Made by a program: the position numbers and the translations under genes. This document shows positions 52,791-61,640 of a DNA stretch of 64,000 nt, piece by piece. The notes below the pieces were generated by a model. That model was not told where the DNA came from, did no database searches, and was given only the letters and a program-made list of their open reading frames with translations. Location: assembly GCF_040717445.1 (NCBI RefSeq), contig NZ_JBFEFL010000001.1, positions 1,808,001-1,872,000 on the forward strand. The letters are read 5' to 3'. Within the stretch, counting starts at the first letter, position 1. Every line of letters begins with the position of its first letter. The DNA is from Qipengyuania sp. JC766 (GTDB lineage: Bacteria > Pseudomonadota > Alphaproteobacteria > Sphingomonadales > Sphingomonadaceae).

Positions 52791-54286
52791 GCAAGGACAG
52801 AACCGCGTGCGTCGTGGGCGCGGGCTTCGGCGGAATGGCGCTTGCCATCCGGCTCCAGTCGGCGGGCATCCGCACGACCGTGATCGAGGGCCGGGACAAG
52901 CCGGGCGGCCGCGCCTATTACTGGGAGCGCGACGGTTTCACCTTCGACGGGGGGCCGACCGTGGTGACCGATCCGGACTGCCTGAAGGAACTCTGGGCCT
53001 TGAGCGGGCACGACATGGCGGACGATGTCGAACTGATGCCGGTGAAGCCATTCTACCGCCTCAACTGGCCCGACGGCACGAACTTCAACTATTCCAACAA
53101 TCACGACGAGCTGTTCGCCGAGATCGAGAAGCTCAATCCGAAGGACGTCGAAGGGTACAAGAATTTCCTCGCCTACAGCGCCGGCGTCTACGAGGAAGGC
53201 TACGTCAAGCTCGGCACGGTGCCGTTCCTCGACTTCAAGTCGATGATGAAGGCCGCGCCCGCGCTCGCCAAGAAGCAGGCCTATCGCAGCGTCTATTCGA
53301 TGGTTTCGAGTTATGTCGAGAACGAAAAGCTGCGCGAGGCGCTGAGCTTCCACACGCTGCTCGTCGGCGGCAACCCGATGAAGACCAGCAGCATCTACGC
53401 TCTCATCCACAAGCTGGAAATGGATGGCGGCGTGTGGTGGACGCGGGGCGGCACCAATCGGCTGATCGCCGGCATGATCCGCCATTTCGAACGACTGGGC
53501 GGCCGCATGATCGTGGGCGATCCGGTCGTGCAGGTGCATGTCGACGGCAAGCGCGCGCAGGAAGTGGAAACCGAGAGCGGTTTTCGCGAGCCGTTCGATG
53601 CGGTGGCCAGCAATGCCGACATCGTCCATTCCTATCGCGACCTCCTCGGCCGCAGCCAGCGCGGTTGGGCCATGGGGCGCCGGCTGAAGCGCAAGAGCTA
53701 CAGCCCGGGCCTGTTCGTGGTCCATTTCGGGCTGGAAGGCACCTGGCCGGGCATCCCGCACCACATGATCTTGTTCGGGCCGCGCTACAAAGGGCTGCTC
53801 GACGACATCTATTCGAACGGCGTCCTGCCGGAAGATTTCAGCATCTACCTGCACCATCCGACCGTTACCGACCCCAGCATGGCGCCCAAGGGCAAGAGCA
53901 CCTTCTACGCGCTCGTCCCCGTTGCCCACATGGGCAAGCTGGCGATAGATTGGGAGGAATATGGCCCGATCCTGGAAAAGCGCATCCTGGACGAAGTCGG
54001 CCGCCGCCTGATCCCGGACATCCACGACCGGATCGTGACCAAGTTCCACTACGCCCCGACCGACTTCGCGCAGGACCTGAACGCGCATCTCGGCAGTGCC
54101 TTCAGCCTGGAGCCCGTCCTGACGCAAAGCGCCTATTTCCGCGGCCACAACCGGGACGACGTGATCAACAATTTCTACCTCGTCGGTGCGGGCACCCATC
54201 CGGGCGCAGGCATTCCCGGGGTGGTCGGCAGCGCCAAGGCAACGGCCGGACTGATGATCGAGGATCTGGGGGCACGTGCGGCATGA
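52787..54286 (+). CDS. crtI: Phytoene desaturase
   Basis: Carotene desaturase of 499 residues taking phytoene to lycopene. The N-terminal VVGAGFGGMALAIRL with the downstream GGRAYYWERDGFTFDGGPTV is the FAD/substrate region. The C-terminal GAGTHPGAGIPGVVGSAKAT is the bacterial-type desaturase signature. The start is GTG, overlapping the crtY stop by four bases, so translation is coupled. Length normal. Confidence 0.97.
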   Translation: MSKDRTACVVGAGFGGMALAIRLQSAGIRTTVIEGRDKPGGRAYYWERDGFTFDGGPTVVTDPDCLKELWALSGHDMADDVELMPVKPFYRLNWPDGTNFNYSNNHDELFAEIEKLNPKDVEGYKNFLAYSAGVYEEGYVKLGTVPFLDFKSMMKAAPALAKKQAYRSVYSMVSSYVENEKLREALSFHTLLVGGNPMKTSSIYALIHKLEMDGGVWWTRGGTNRLIAGMIRHFERLGGRMIVGDPVVQVHVDGKRAQEVETESGFREPFDAVASNADIVHSYRDLLGRSQRGWAMGRRLKRKSYSPGLFVVHFGLEGTWPGIPHHMILFGPRYKGLLDDIYSNGVLPEDFSIYLHHPTVTDPSMAPKGKSTFYALVPVAHMGKLAIDWEEYGPILEKRILDEVGRRLIPDIHDRIVTKFHYAPTDFAQDLNAHLGSAFSLEPVLTQSAYFRGHNRDDVINNFYLVGAGTHPGAGIPGVVGSAKATAGLMIEDLGARAA

Positions 54287-54359
54287 TGACGCCGGACCGC
54301 CGCGCGAGTGCCGGTGCCACCTTGATGCGGTCACGCTCCGCCGATAGCGACTGACCGCC

Positions 54360-54953
54360 ATGGCCAGAACAATCGAACGCCTCGCCGTCTATTGCGGCTC
54401 CGCCACGCCGGCCGATCCGCGCTATGTCGAACTCGCGCGCGATGTCGGCACGGCGCTGGCACAGCGCGGGATCGGCGTCGTCTATGGCGGCGGGCGGCTT
54501 GGCCTGATGGGCGCGGTTGCGAAGGGTGCGCTGGATGCGGGTGGCGAAGTCATCGGCGTGATTCCGGAAGCGCTCGCGGGAAGCGAGGTCGCCAATCACG
54601 ACTGCACCGAGCTGTACACGGTATCCGGCATGCACGAGCGCAAGCAGCGCTTCACCGACCTTAGTGACGGGTTCGTCACCCTGCCGGGCGGGGTCGGGAC
54701 GATGGACGAATTGTGGGAAGCGATGAGCTGGGCGCAGCTCGGCTACCATTCCGATCCGGTCGGCCTGCTCAACGCTTTCGGTTTTTACGACGACCTGATC
54801 GCCTTCAATGCCCGCATGGCCGATGTCGGCTTCGTTCGCGAGGCGCATCGGGGCATCCTGCTGGCCGCGGAAACCCTGCCGGACCTGCTGGCGAAGATGG
54901 AGGCTTACCAGCCGCACACGCCGATATTCCGCATGAAGGCGGAGGACCTGTAG
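54360..54953 (+). CDS. LOG family protein (nucleoside 5'-monophosphate phosphoribohydrolase)
   Basis: A 197-residue Rossmann protein of the TIGR00730/LOG family. The PGGVGTMDELWEA motif near residues 106-118 and the GGGRLGLMGAVAKGAL segment near 41-56 are diagnostic. Members split cytokinin or purine nucleoside monophosphates to base and ribose-5-phosphate. It lies between crtI and crtB, 73 bases after crtI and with crtB two bases on, so it is cotranscribed. A link to carotenoid synthesis is not known. Confidence 0.92.
   Translation: MARTIERLAVYCGSATPADPRYVELARDVGTALAQRGIGVVYGGGRLGLMGAVAKGALDAGGEVIGVIPEALAGSEVANHDCTELYTVSGMHERKQRFTDLSDGFVTLPGGVGTMDELWEAMSWAQLGYHSDPVGLLNAFGFYDDLIAFNARMADVGFVREAHRGILLAAETLPDLLAKMEAYQPHTPIFRMKAEDL
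54941..54945 (+). promoter_or_regulatory. Ribosome site for the crtB TTG start
   Basis: GGAGG inside the end of the LOG gene lies ten bases before TTG 54956. The next possible ATG (55077) would cut the conserved SYEMIAEGSKSF region, so TTG is preferred. Confidence 0.65.
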
Positions 54954-54955
54954 AC

Positions 54956-56032
54956 TTGCCCCGCGTCATCAAGATCGGTCCGCGCTCCAACACACCGTCG
55001 CGCTATATCCGGCCGGCCGTGCGCAGTGCGGGCGGCGGGCGCGATCGCGACGCGCTGATCGACCGCAGCTACGAGATGATCGCGGAAGGATCGAAGAGCT
55101 TTGCCCTTGCCAGCAAGCTGTTCGATCCGCTGACGCGCGAACGGGTCTGGATGCTTTATGCCTGGTGCCGGCGGTGCGACGACATCGCCGACGGGCAGGT
55201 ACTGGGCGGCGAACTGGGCGAGCGGTCCGAACCGGAAGGCCGCGTGAAGGCGATCCGCGTCCTGACGAAACGCGCGCTGGACGGCGAGCCGACCGCGGAC
55301 ATCGCCTTCGACGCCTTCGGCCAAGTCGCCAGCGAATGCGGCATCACCATGCAAATGGCGGACGACGTCATCGCCGGTTTCGAACTCGACGCGGCCGACT
55401 GGCGTCCGCGCACCTCGGCCGACCTGGCGCGATACTGCTATCACGTGGCGGGCGCGGTCGGCGTGATGATGGCGCGGGTCATGGGCGTGTCACCCGAAGA
55501 CAGCGCAGTGCTGGACCGCGCCTGCGACCTCGGCATCGCGTTCCAGCTCGCCAATATCGCGCGCGACATGGACGAGGACGATCGCGGCGGCCGTTGCTAC
55601 GTTCCGCAGGAATGGCTGGCGGAAGAGGATATCGAACCGGGCCAGTTGATGAAGCCGCACCACCGCTGGGAAGCCGCCGACATGGCGGAACGGCTGGTGC
55701 TACGCATGGAAAAACATGCCGACGCCGCCCGCATGGGGGCCGCCCTCCTCCCGTTCCGCAGCCGCTGGGCGGTGCTGGCGGCGACCAACATATACACCGA
55801 GATCGGACAGGAGGTCCGCCGCCGGGGGACGCGGGCGTGGGACCGCCGCGTGGTGATCTCGAAAGCGAAGAAGCTCGCCCTGACCGCCCGCGCCTTCGTC
55901 CAGGCTGTCCGCAACAAGCCGCGCCCTCCAGAAGAATGGCCCGAATGGGAACGGCAGGATATCCTGATCGACGTGCGCATGACCGGCCCGATCGCCGAAC
56001 CGCCACCGCCGCGCCCGCTCGACGACGCATAG
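54956..56032 (+). CDS. crtB: Phytoene synthase
   Basis: Condenses two geranylgeranyl diphosphates to phytoene. The protein has 358 residues from TTG 54956. Both Asp-rich sites are visible: AWCRRCDDIADG (about 64-75) and ANIARDMDEDDRGGR (about 198-212). SKSFALASKLFD is the family N terminus. A basic tail of about 60 residues beyond the core is common in sphingomonads. The GGPP synthase gene crtE is not in the window. Confidence 0.94.
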   Translation: MPRVIKIGPRSNTPSRYIRPAVRSAGGGRDRDALIDRSYEMIAEGSKSFALASKLFDPLTRERVWMLYAWCRRCDDIADGQVLGGELGERSEPEGRVKAIRVLTKRALDGEPTADIAFDAFGQVASECGITMQMADDVIAGFELDAADWRPRTSADLARYCYHVAGAVGVMMARVMGVSPEDSAVLDRACDLGIAFQLANIARDMDEDDRGGRCYVPQEWLAEEDIEPGQLMKPHHRWEAADMAERLVLRMEKHADAARMGAALLPFRSRWAVLAATNIYTEIGQEVRRRGTRAWDRRVVISKAKKLALTARAFVQAVRNKPRPPEEWPEWERQDILIDVRMTGPIAEPPPPRPLDDA

Positions 56033-56074
56033 CACCGCTTGCCGCTGCGGCATTGGCGGCCTACGCCGCTAGCC

Positions 56075-57967
56075 ATGATTTCGAAGCTCCTGATCGCCAA
56101 TCGCGGCGAAATCGCCTGCCGCATCATCCGGACCGCCCGCGAGATGGGCATCGCCACCGTCGCGGTCTATTCCGATGCCGACGCGAAGGCGCTGCACGTG
56201 CGCCAGGCGGACGAGGCCGTGCATATCGGTCCGTCGCCCGCCACGGAAAGCTATCTCGTCGGCGAGAAGATCATCGCGGCCGCGAAGGAAACCGGCGCGG
56301 AAGCGATTCACCCCGGTTACGGGTTCCTCTCCGAGAACGCGGACTTCGCGCAGGCCGTGAAGGATGCGGGCCTGATCTGGGTCGGCGCACCGCCTTCCTC
56401 GATCCGCGCGATGGGGCTGAAGCATGCCGCCAAGAAGCTGATGCGCGAGGCGGGCGTGCCCGTGACCCCGGGCTACGACGGCGACGACCAGAGCCCCGAC
56501 CGGCTGAAGCAGGAGGCCGACGCGATCGGCTATCCTGTGTTGATCAAAGCGGTCGCGGGCGGCGGGGGCAAGGGCATGCGCAAGGTAGATGCGGCGGCGG
56601 ATTTCCTGCCCGCGCTCGAAAGCTGCCGCCGCGAGGCCAAGGCCAGCTTCGGCAATGACGACGTGATCCTCGAAAAATGGATCACCAGCCCCCGCCATAT
56701 CGAGGTGCAGGTGTTCGGCGATAGCCACGGCAATGTCGTCCACCTGTTCGAACGCGACTGCTCGCTCCAGCGCCGCCACCAGAAGGTGATCGAGGAAGCG
56801 CCCGCCCCCGGCATGGACGAGGCGACGCGCGAGGAAATCTGCGCCGCAGCCGTGCGCGCCGCCAAGGCGGTCGATTACGAGGGCGCCGGCACGATCGAAT
56901 TCATCGCCGACGCCAGCGAAGGCCTGCGCGCCGATCGCATCTTCTTCATGGAGATGAACACGCGGCTGCAGGTCGAACACCCGGTGACCGAGGAGATCAC
57001 CGGGGTGGACTTGGTGGAATGGCAGCTGCGGATTGCGAGTGGTGAGGCGATCCCGCTCAAGCAGGAGGAGCTGTCGATCAACGGCTGGGCTATCGAAGCG
57101 CGGCTTTATGCGGAGGACCCGGCGAAGGGGTTCTTGCCGAGCACGGGGCGGTTGGACCTGCTTGATTTCTGCGGCGATGCCCGAATTGAGACCGGTGTCG
57201 AAGAAGGCGTCGACATCTCGCCATTCTATGACCCGATGATTGCCAAAGTAGTCGCTCGCGGCGACACCCGCGACGAAGCCATCGAGGCGCTTGTCGGCGA
57301 ACTCGAATGTTCGGCAGTTTGGCCCGTCAAAACCAATCTTGGCTTCTTGGTCAGCCTGCTACGAGACGAAGATGTTCGGCAGGCTAATCTCGACACTGGG
57401 CTGATCGCGCGCAAGCAGGACGCATTGACCGCACAGCCGGAGCTGAGCAACCGCGCCTTGAGCGATGCCTTGAACTGGTATGTCAGGATGGCCAACGGCT
57501 ACGATCCGAAGCCCGAACAGTGGCTAGGGGTTCGCCTGAATGCCCCCCGCAGGCAAGAACATCGTCTGGCCGTGAATGGCGAGGTAAAGACGTTCCAATA
57601 CAGCCCGACACCAAAGGGCCAGTATTTCGAACATGGCCTTCGCGAGAGCCCTGAGCCCGGCTCTCAGTTTGTCAGCATTCGCGGCCATCTGCTCAGAATT
57701 TCGCTCCCACGCCACGACGGCTCCGGCCAAGCCTCCGCCGCCGACGGCGCTATCCTTGCGCCGATGCCGGGCAAGGTCATCGCGGTCGATGTTTCCGAGG
57801 GGCAGGCCGTTACCGCCGGGCAGAGGCTGATGGTGCTGGAAGCCATGAAGATGGAACACGCGCTCACCGCGCCGTTCGACGGGACCGTGACCGAGCTATC
57901 CGCAAGCGAGGGCGGGCAAGTACAGGTGGAAGCCGTGCTGGCGGTGGTCGAACCCGCGTCAGAATAA
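56075..57967 (+). CDS. Biotin-dependent acyl-CoA carboxylase alpha subunit
   Basis: A 630-residue protein with biotin carboxylase (1-445), a linker/BT domain and a C-terminal biotinyl domain with the biotin Lys in EAMKMEH (about residue 596). The start MISKLLIANRGEIACRIIRTAREMG and the ATP-grasp KAVAGGGGKGMRKV are clear. Length and layout fit 3-methylcrotonyl- or propionyl-CoA carboxylase alpha subunits; the beta subunit is not adjacent, so the substrate is open. From about 57040 to 57740 third codon positions become less GC-rich than before and after. ATG 56075 has no strong ribosome site. Confidence 0.92.
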   Translation: MISKLLIANRGEIACRIIRTAREMGIATVAVYSDADAKALHVRQADEAVHIGPSPATESYLVGEKIIAAAKETGAEAIHPGYGFLSENADFAQAVKDAGLIWVGAPPSSIRAMGLKHAAKKLMREAGVPVTPGYDGDDQSPDRLKQEADAIGYPVLIKAVAGGGGKGMRKVDAAADFLPALESCRREAKASFGNDDVILEKWITSPRHIEVQVFGDSHGNVVHLFERDCSLQRRHQKVIEEAPAPGMDEATREEICAAAVRAAKAVDYEGAGTIEFIADASEGLRADRIFFMEMNTRLQVEHPVTEEITGVDLVEWQLRIASGEAIPLKQEELSINGWAIEARLYAEDPAKGFLPSTGRLDLLDFCGDARIETGVEEGVDISPFYDPMIAKVVARGDTRDEAIEALVGELECSAVWPVKTNLGFLVSLLRDEDVRQANLDTGLIARKQDALTAQPELSNRALSDALNWYVRMANGYDPKPEQWLGVRLNAPRRQEHRLAVNGEVKTFQYSPTPKGQYFEHGLRESPEPGSQFVSIRGHLLRISLPRHDGSGQASAADGAILAPMPGKVIAVDVSEGQAVTAGQRLMVLEAMKMEHALTAPFDGTVTELSASEGGQVQVEAVLAVVEPASE

Positions 57968-58000
57968 TCCCGACCCGGACCGCTTACCGCCGGGCCCAGA

Positions 58001-59266
58001 TCACGCGTCGTCCGGCACCGGCTCGCCGAACAGTTCGCCCTTCTCGCTGAAAAGCACGAATACGAGGCTGAGCACGGCCGTGATCAGCAGGGCCAGCGCC
58101 AGCGGGCGGGCGGTGCCGTCGTACATGTAGCCGATAAACGCACCCAGTGCCGCGCCGCTGGTCATGCGCAGGAAGCCTTGCGCACTGGATGCGGCTCCGG
58201 CGATCTGGCGGAAGGGTTGCAGCGCGATGCTGCCGAAATTCGCCCCGATAAAGCCCAGCAGGCTCATGTTCGCGGCCATCAGCGGTACGAAGGTCCACAG
58301 GCTCTCGTCCGGCTGGCTGGCGAAATAGAGCTGCGCGCCAGCGACCGCGATGAACAGGAACAGGGCCGCATGGCTGACGCGCCGGGCGCCGAACCGTTCG
58401 ACCACGCGGCTGTTCAGCCAGTTGGCGACCGCCATGCAGCCGGCGCAGATCGCGAAGATCAGCGGGAAATCCTCGCCTGCGCCGAACGCTTCTCCGATCA
58501 GCTGTTGGCTCGAATTGATGAAGCCGAACAGCCCGCCGAAAACGAGCGCGCTTCCCAGCGTGTAGCCGATCGTCTCGCGCAGGGTCACGGCGCTGGCCAT
58601 GTTGCGCGCGATCAGCGGGATGCGGATTTCCTGCCGGTCTTCCTCGTGCAGTGTTTCCGGCAGTTGCACATGGACCCAGAGCGTCATCACCACGCCGAGC
58701 GCAGCCATGGCGACGAAGATCCACCGCCAGTCGCCGAAGACCTGCAGCACCGCCTGGCCGATGCTGGGCGCGATGGCGGGAACCAGCAGGAAGATGACGA
58801 AGATGAGGCTCATCATGCGCGCCATCTTGTCCCCGCCCACCCGGTCGCGGATGATGGCAGGGGGCAACGCGATGATCCCCGCGGCGAAAAAGCCCTGCGC
58901 GGCGCGCAGGACCACCAGCATGTCGAAACTGGTCGCAAAGGCGCACGCGATCGAGAATGCGATGTAGCACCCCAGCGCGACGAACAGCACGGGTCGCCGG
59001 CCATAGCGGTCGGCAAAGGCTCCGGGCACCAGCGTGCCGAACCCCGCCGCCAGGAGATAGGCGCCGACCACGAATTGCCGGTCGTTGCCCGTTGCGCCCA
59101 GATCGCCCGCCAGCGCGTCGAGAGCGGGCAGGATGGCGTCGATGCCGAAGGCGTTGCACGCCATCAGCAAGGCCATCATCCAGATGAGTTCGCGTTCGCC
59201 GATCATGGAACGCCGCGCGCGGTCGGGCAATGGACGCTCGCCGGTCGCCAGCTGTTCGTTTCGCAT
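58001..59266 (-). CDS. Bcr/CflA-type multidrug efflux MFS transporter
   Basis: A 421-residue inner-membrane exporter with 12 predicted segments. The motif A equivalent is FADRYGRRPVLF after segment two, and the LRAAQGFFAAGIIALPPAIIRD segment is typical of the DHA1 Bcr/CflA group. The substrate is unknown. The N-terminal 20 residues are polar; ATG 59266 is chosen, with a weak ribosome site. Divergent from dinB. Confidence 0.9.
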   Translation of the reverse strand: MRNEQLATGERPLPDRARRSMIGERELIWMMALLMACNAFGIDAILPALDALAGDLGATGNDRQFVVGAYLLAAGFGTLVPGAFADRYGRRPVLFVALGCYIAFSIACAFATSFDMLVVLRAAQGFFAAGIIALPPAIIRDRVGGDKMARMMSLIFVIFLLVPAIAPSIGQAVLQVFGDWRWIFVAMAALGVVMTLWVHVQLPETLHEEDRQEIRIPLIARNMASAVTLRETIGYTLGSALVFGGLFGFINSSQQLIGEAFGAGEDFPLIFAICAGCMAVANWLNSRVVERFGARRVSHAALFLFIAVAGAQLYFASQPDESLWTFVPLMAANMSLLGFIGANFGSIALQPFRQIAGAASSAQGFLRMTSGAALGAFIGYMYDGTARPLALALLITAVLSLVFVLFSEKGELFGEPVPDDA

Positions 59267-59268
59267 TC
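59254..59268 (+). promoter_or_regulatory. Candidate LexA box upstream of dinB
   Basis: GTTC-N7-ATTC matches seven of eight bases of the alphaproteobacterial LexA direct repeat GTTC-N7-GTTC. It lies 63 bases before the dinB ATG and overlaps the MFS start. Confidence 0.38.
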
Positions 59269-59330
59269 GCACAAAACGGGAAGTGGCGTCACCGGTTCCG
59301 ATTTGCAATCCGTCTCGCTATCTGGAGGAC

Positions 59331-60464
59331 ATGGACACCGGCGCGCAGCAGACCGATCCGTCGACAGATGGCGATGATCGCGCGCGCAAGATCATCCATG
59401 TCGACATGGATGCGTTCTTCGCGAGCGTCGAGCAGCGGGACAATCCCGAACTGCGGGGCAAGCCGGTTGCCGTCGGCGGGTCGAGCGGGCGCGGCGTGGT
59501 GGCCGCCGCCAGTTACGAGGCGCGCCAGTTCGGCGTGCGCAGCGCCATGCCCAGCGTAACCGCCCTGCGCCGCTGTCCCGACCTCATCTTCTGCAAAAGC
59601 CGGTTCGACGTCTATCGCGAGGTAAGCCAGCAGATCCGGGAGATCTTTCACAGCTTCACACCGCTGGTCGAACCGCTGAGCCTCGACGAGGCCTATCTGG
59701 ACGTGACAGACGACATGAAGGGCATCGGTAGCGCCACGCGCATCGCGCAGCTCATCCGGGCGGAAATCCTCGCGAAGACGCAGCTGACCGCCAGCGCTGG
59801 GGTCAGTTACAACAAGTTCCTGGCCAAACTCGCGAGCGACCAGAACAAGCCGGACGGCCTCTGCGTCATCCGGCCCGGCGAAGGACCGGCCTTCGTCCAG
59901 AGCCTGCCGATCCGGCGGTTTCACGGCGTCGGCCCGAAGGGCGCAGAAAAGATGGCGCGGCTGGGCATCGAGACGGGCGCGGACCTGGCGGAGCGCGACT
60001 TGCCGTGGCTGCGCGCCAATTTCGGCAGCTTCGCCGACTATCTGTACGGAGCGGCGAGAGGGATCGACAACCGACCGGTCCGGTCGCACCGGACGCGCAA
60101 GTCGGTCGGCGGCGAACGGACCTTTTCCGAAGATATCCATGCCGACGATGCCTTGCGAGAAACGCTCGAGCGGATCATCGATATCGTGTGGGAACGGATC
60201 GAAAGGGCTGAGGCGAGCGGCCGGACCGTCACGCTGAAACTCAAGTACAACGACTTCACGATCCATACCCGGTCGCAGTCGCTCGTCCGGCTCGTCGAGA
60301 CGAAGGATGACTTCGCGATCGCCGCGCGCGCGCTTCTCGAAACGGAGCTTCCGCTTCCCCGGCCGATCCGCCTGATGGGGCTCACGCTCTCCTCGCTGAA
60401 GGGGGTTACGTCCGAGTCGCGCAGGGATGCGCGCGCAGCCGAAGCGCAGCTTTCGCTTTTCTAG
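59331..60464 (+). CDS. dinB: DNA polymerase IV
   Basis: Y-family translesion polymerase of 377 residues. Catalytic acids are in IIHVDMDAFFASVEQ and SLDEAYLDVT. The VGGSSGRGVVAAASYEAR palm segment and a C-terminal little-finger domain follow. The last five residues QLSLF are a canonical beta-clamp-binding motif. ATG 59331 has GGAGG just before it. Its stop overlaps that of the convergent Nudix gene. Confidence 0.96.
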   Translation: MDTGAQQTDPSTDGDDRARKIIHVDMDAFFASVEQRDNPELRGKPVAVGGSSGRGVVAAASYEARQFGVRSAMPSVTALRRCPDLIFCKSRFDVYREVSQQIREIFHSFTPLVEPLSLDEAYLDVTDDMKGIGSATRIAQLIRAEILAKTQLTASAGVSYNKFLAKLASDQNKPDGLCVIRPGEGPAFVQSLPIRRFHGVGPKGAEKMARLGIETGADLAERDLPWLRANFGSFADYLYGAARGIDNRPVRSHRTRKSVGGERTFSEDIHADDALRETLERIIDIVWERIERAEASGRTVTLKLKYNDFTIHTRSQSLVRLVETKDDFAIAARALLETELPLPRPIRLMGLTLSSLKGVTSESRRDARAAEAQLSLF

Positions 60465-60994
60465 CGGCGGCCCTTGTCCGTCCAGAAGGCGAGCCGCCGG
60501 CGCGTCGCATCGCTCAGCGGATGGGGTAGCGAATGCACAGGGAAGAACTGGGCTTCCAGGATTTCACGCCGGTCGGGCTTCGGCGCGACTGGGCAACGGC
60601 CCTGAAAGATGAATGCCGAGTGGGGCGCACCCGAAAGCGTTTCTTCCAGCGTGCCGACGAATTGCAGTTCGCATCCGTGCACGCCGAGCTCCTCGTGCAG
60701 TTCCCGCTTGGCACAGTCGATCGGGGCCTCCTTGCGGTCGATCCCACCGCCCGGAAGCGCCCAGGTCGGCGGGCCGTAGCTGTGGCGCACCATCAGCACC
60801 CGGTCCTCGCCATCGACAAGAATTACCGAGACGCCGGACAGGGACGGTTTGATAATCGTACGCCAGTGATGCCGTATGCGATGTGCAATCGGCAGGGCCA
60901 CGCGGTGCAATGGCCTTGGCAAAAGTCTTGAAAGCACCCCGAACCCCGAATTCTCTACCCGAGCCCCGTCTAGCAATCGCACGCAGTCAATCAA
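60461..60994 (-). CDS. Nudix hydrolase
   Basis: A 177-residue protein with a complete Nudix box GGGIDRKEAPIDCAKRELHEELG (about residues 82-104), matching GX5EX7REUXEEXGU. An N-terminal part of about 50 residues (RLLPRPLHRVALPIAHRIRHHW) is basic and helical and could bind a membrane or partner. The substrate is not determined. The gene ends at the dinB stop. Confidence 0.9.
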   Translation of the reverse strand: MIDCVRLLDGARVENSGFGVLSRLLPRPLHRVALPIAHRIRHHWRTIIKPSLSGVSVILVDGEDRVLMVRHSYGPPTWALPGGGIDRKEAPIDCAKRELHEELGVHGCELQFVGTLEETLSGAPHSAFIFQGRCPVAPKPDRREILEAQFFPVHSLPHPLSDATRRRLAFWTDKGRR

Positions 60995-60996
60995 TA

Positions 60997-61033
60997 GAAG
61001 AAAGCCCGGTTTCGAATGTAACGAAACCGGGCT
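60997..61033 (-). terminator. dps terminator
   Basis: A perfect 12-bp stem AGCCCGGTTTCG/CGAAACCGGGCT (61003-61014 and 61022-61033) with a seven-base loop is followed on the minus strand by TTCTTCTATTG. It ends the dps transcript 25 bases after the stop. Confidence 0.85.
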
Positions 61034-61057
61034 CTGGTCTTGAGAAATGAGGAGTGA

Positions 61058-61519
61058 TTACTGCAGCGTGGAATCGAGGAACCAGACGCGCTCTTCGGCC
61101 ATGTCCGTCCAGTCGTCGAGCAACCCGTCGGTGGCGTTGTCGCCCGCCTGTTCGGCCAGCGGCTTCAATCCCTTGAGCCGATCCACAACCTTGCGGTTGT
61201 CGTCGCGCAGTTCGCGGACCATCGCATCGGGATCGAGCTTGGTGTTGTCCTGATCGGCGATGTTCGTGTGCTTCGCGACCGAGCCGATCGAGGTCAGTGT
61301 GTCTTCGCCCAGCTTGCGGACGCGCTCGCCGATATCGTCGATCTGGTCGCGGATCTCGATCGCCTGCTCGTCGAACAGCAAGTGAAGGTCGCGAAAGCGC
61401 GGTCCGCGCACATGCCAATGGAAGTTCTTGGTCTTGAAATACAGCGCGAGATGATCGGCCAGAAGCCCGTTCAGTTCGCTGACGAGCGCGGTTTTGGAGT
61501 TGTCGCCGGATTCGGCCAT
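61058..61519 (-). CDS. dps: DNA-protecting ferritin-like protein Dps
   Basis: A 153-residue Dps that stores iron by using peroxide and shields DNA. The inter-subunit ferroxidase site is visible in KNFHWHVRGPRFRDLHLLFDEQ (His, Asp, Glu). Length is standard. ATG 61519 follows AAGGGG. A candidate sigma-EcfG promoter lies upstream, and a terminator follows, so it is monocistronic. A longer frame to 61618 is rejected. Confidence 0.95.
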   Translation of the reverse strand: MAESGDNSKTALVSELNGLLADHLALYFKTKNFHWHVRGPRFRDLHLLFDEQAIEIRDQIDDIGERVRKLGEDTLTSIGSVAKHTNIADQDNTKLDPDAMVRELRDDNRKVVDRLKGLKPLAEQAGDNATDGLLDDWTDMAEERVWFLDSTLQ

Positions 61520-61579
61520 GGGAATTTCCCCTTTTCCTGTCTGAGAGTTATCGATTGTTAGAAAATCGTTCGGACAGGA

Positions 61580-61605
61580 AACGGGGGAAGCAAGGCTTGG
61601 TTTCC
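61580..61605 (-). promoter_or_regulatory. Candidate sigma-EcfG promoter of dps
   Basis: On the minus strand GGAAA (61605-61601), 17 bases, CGTT (61583-61580). This differs by one base from the general-stress consensus GGAAC-N17-CGTT and lies about 60 bases before the dps ATG. Confidence 0.55.
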
Positions 61606-61640
61606 GGCAATGATGCAATTCCTCTGATCGAGGGTTTCGA

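Noticed and set aside
54283-54354. A 23-codon frame whose ATG overlaps the crtI stop
   Set aside because: Too short and without hydrophobic or other features; it may only help coupling to the LOG gene.
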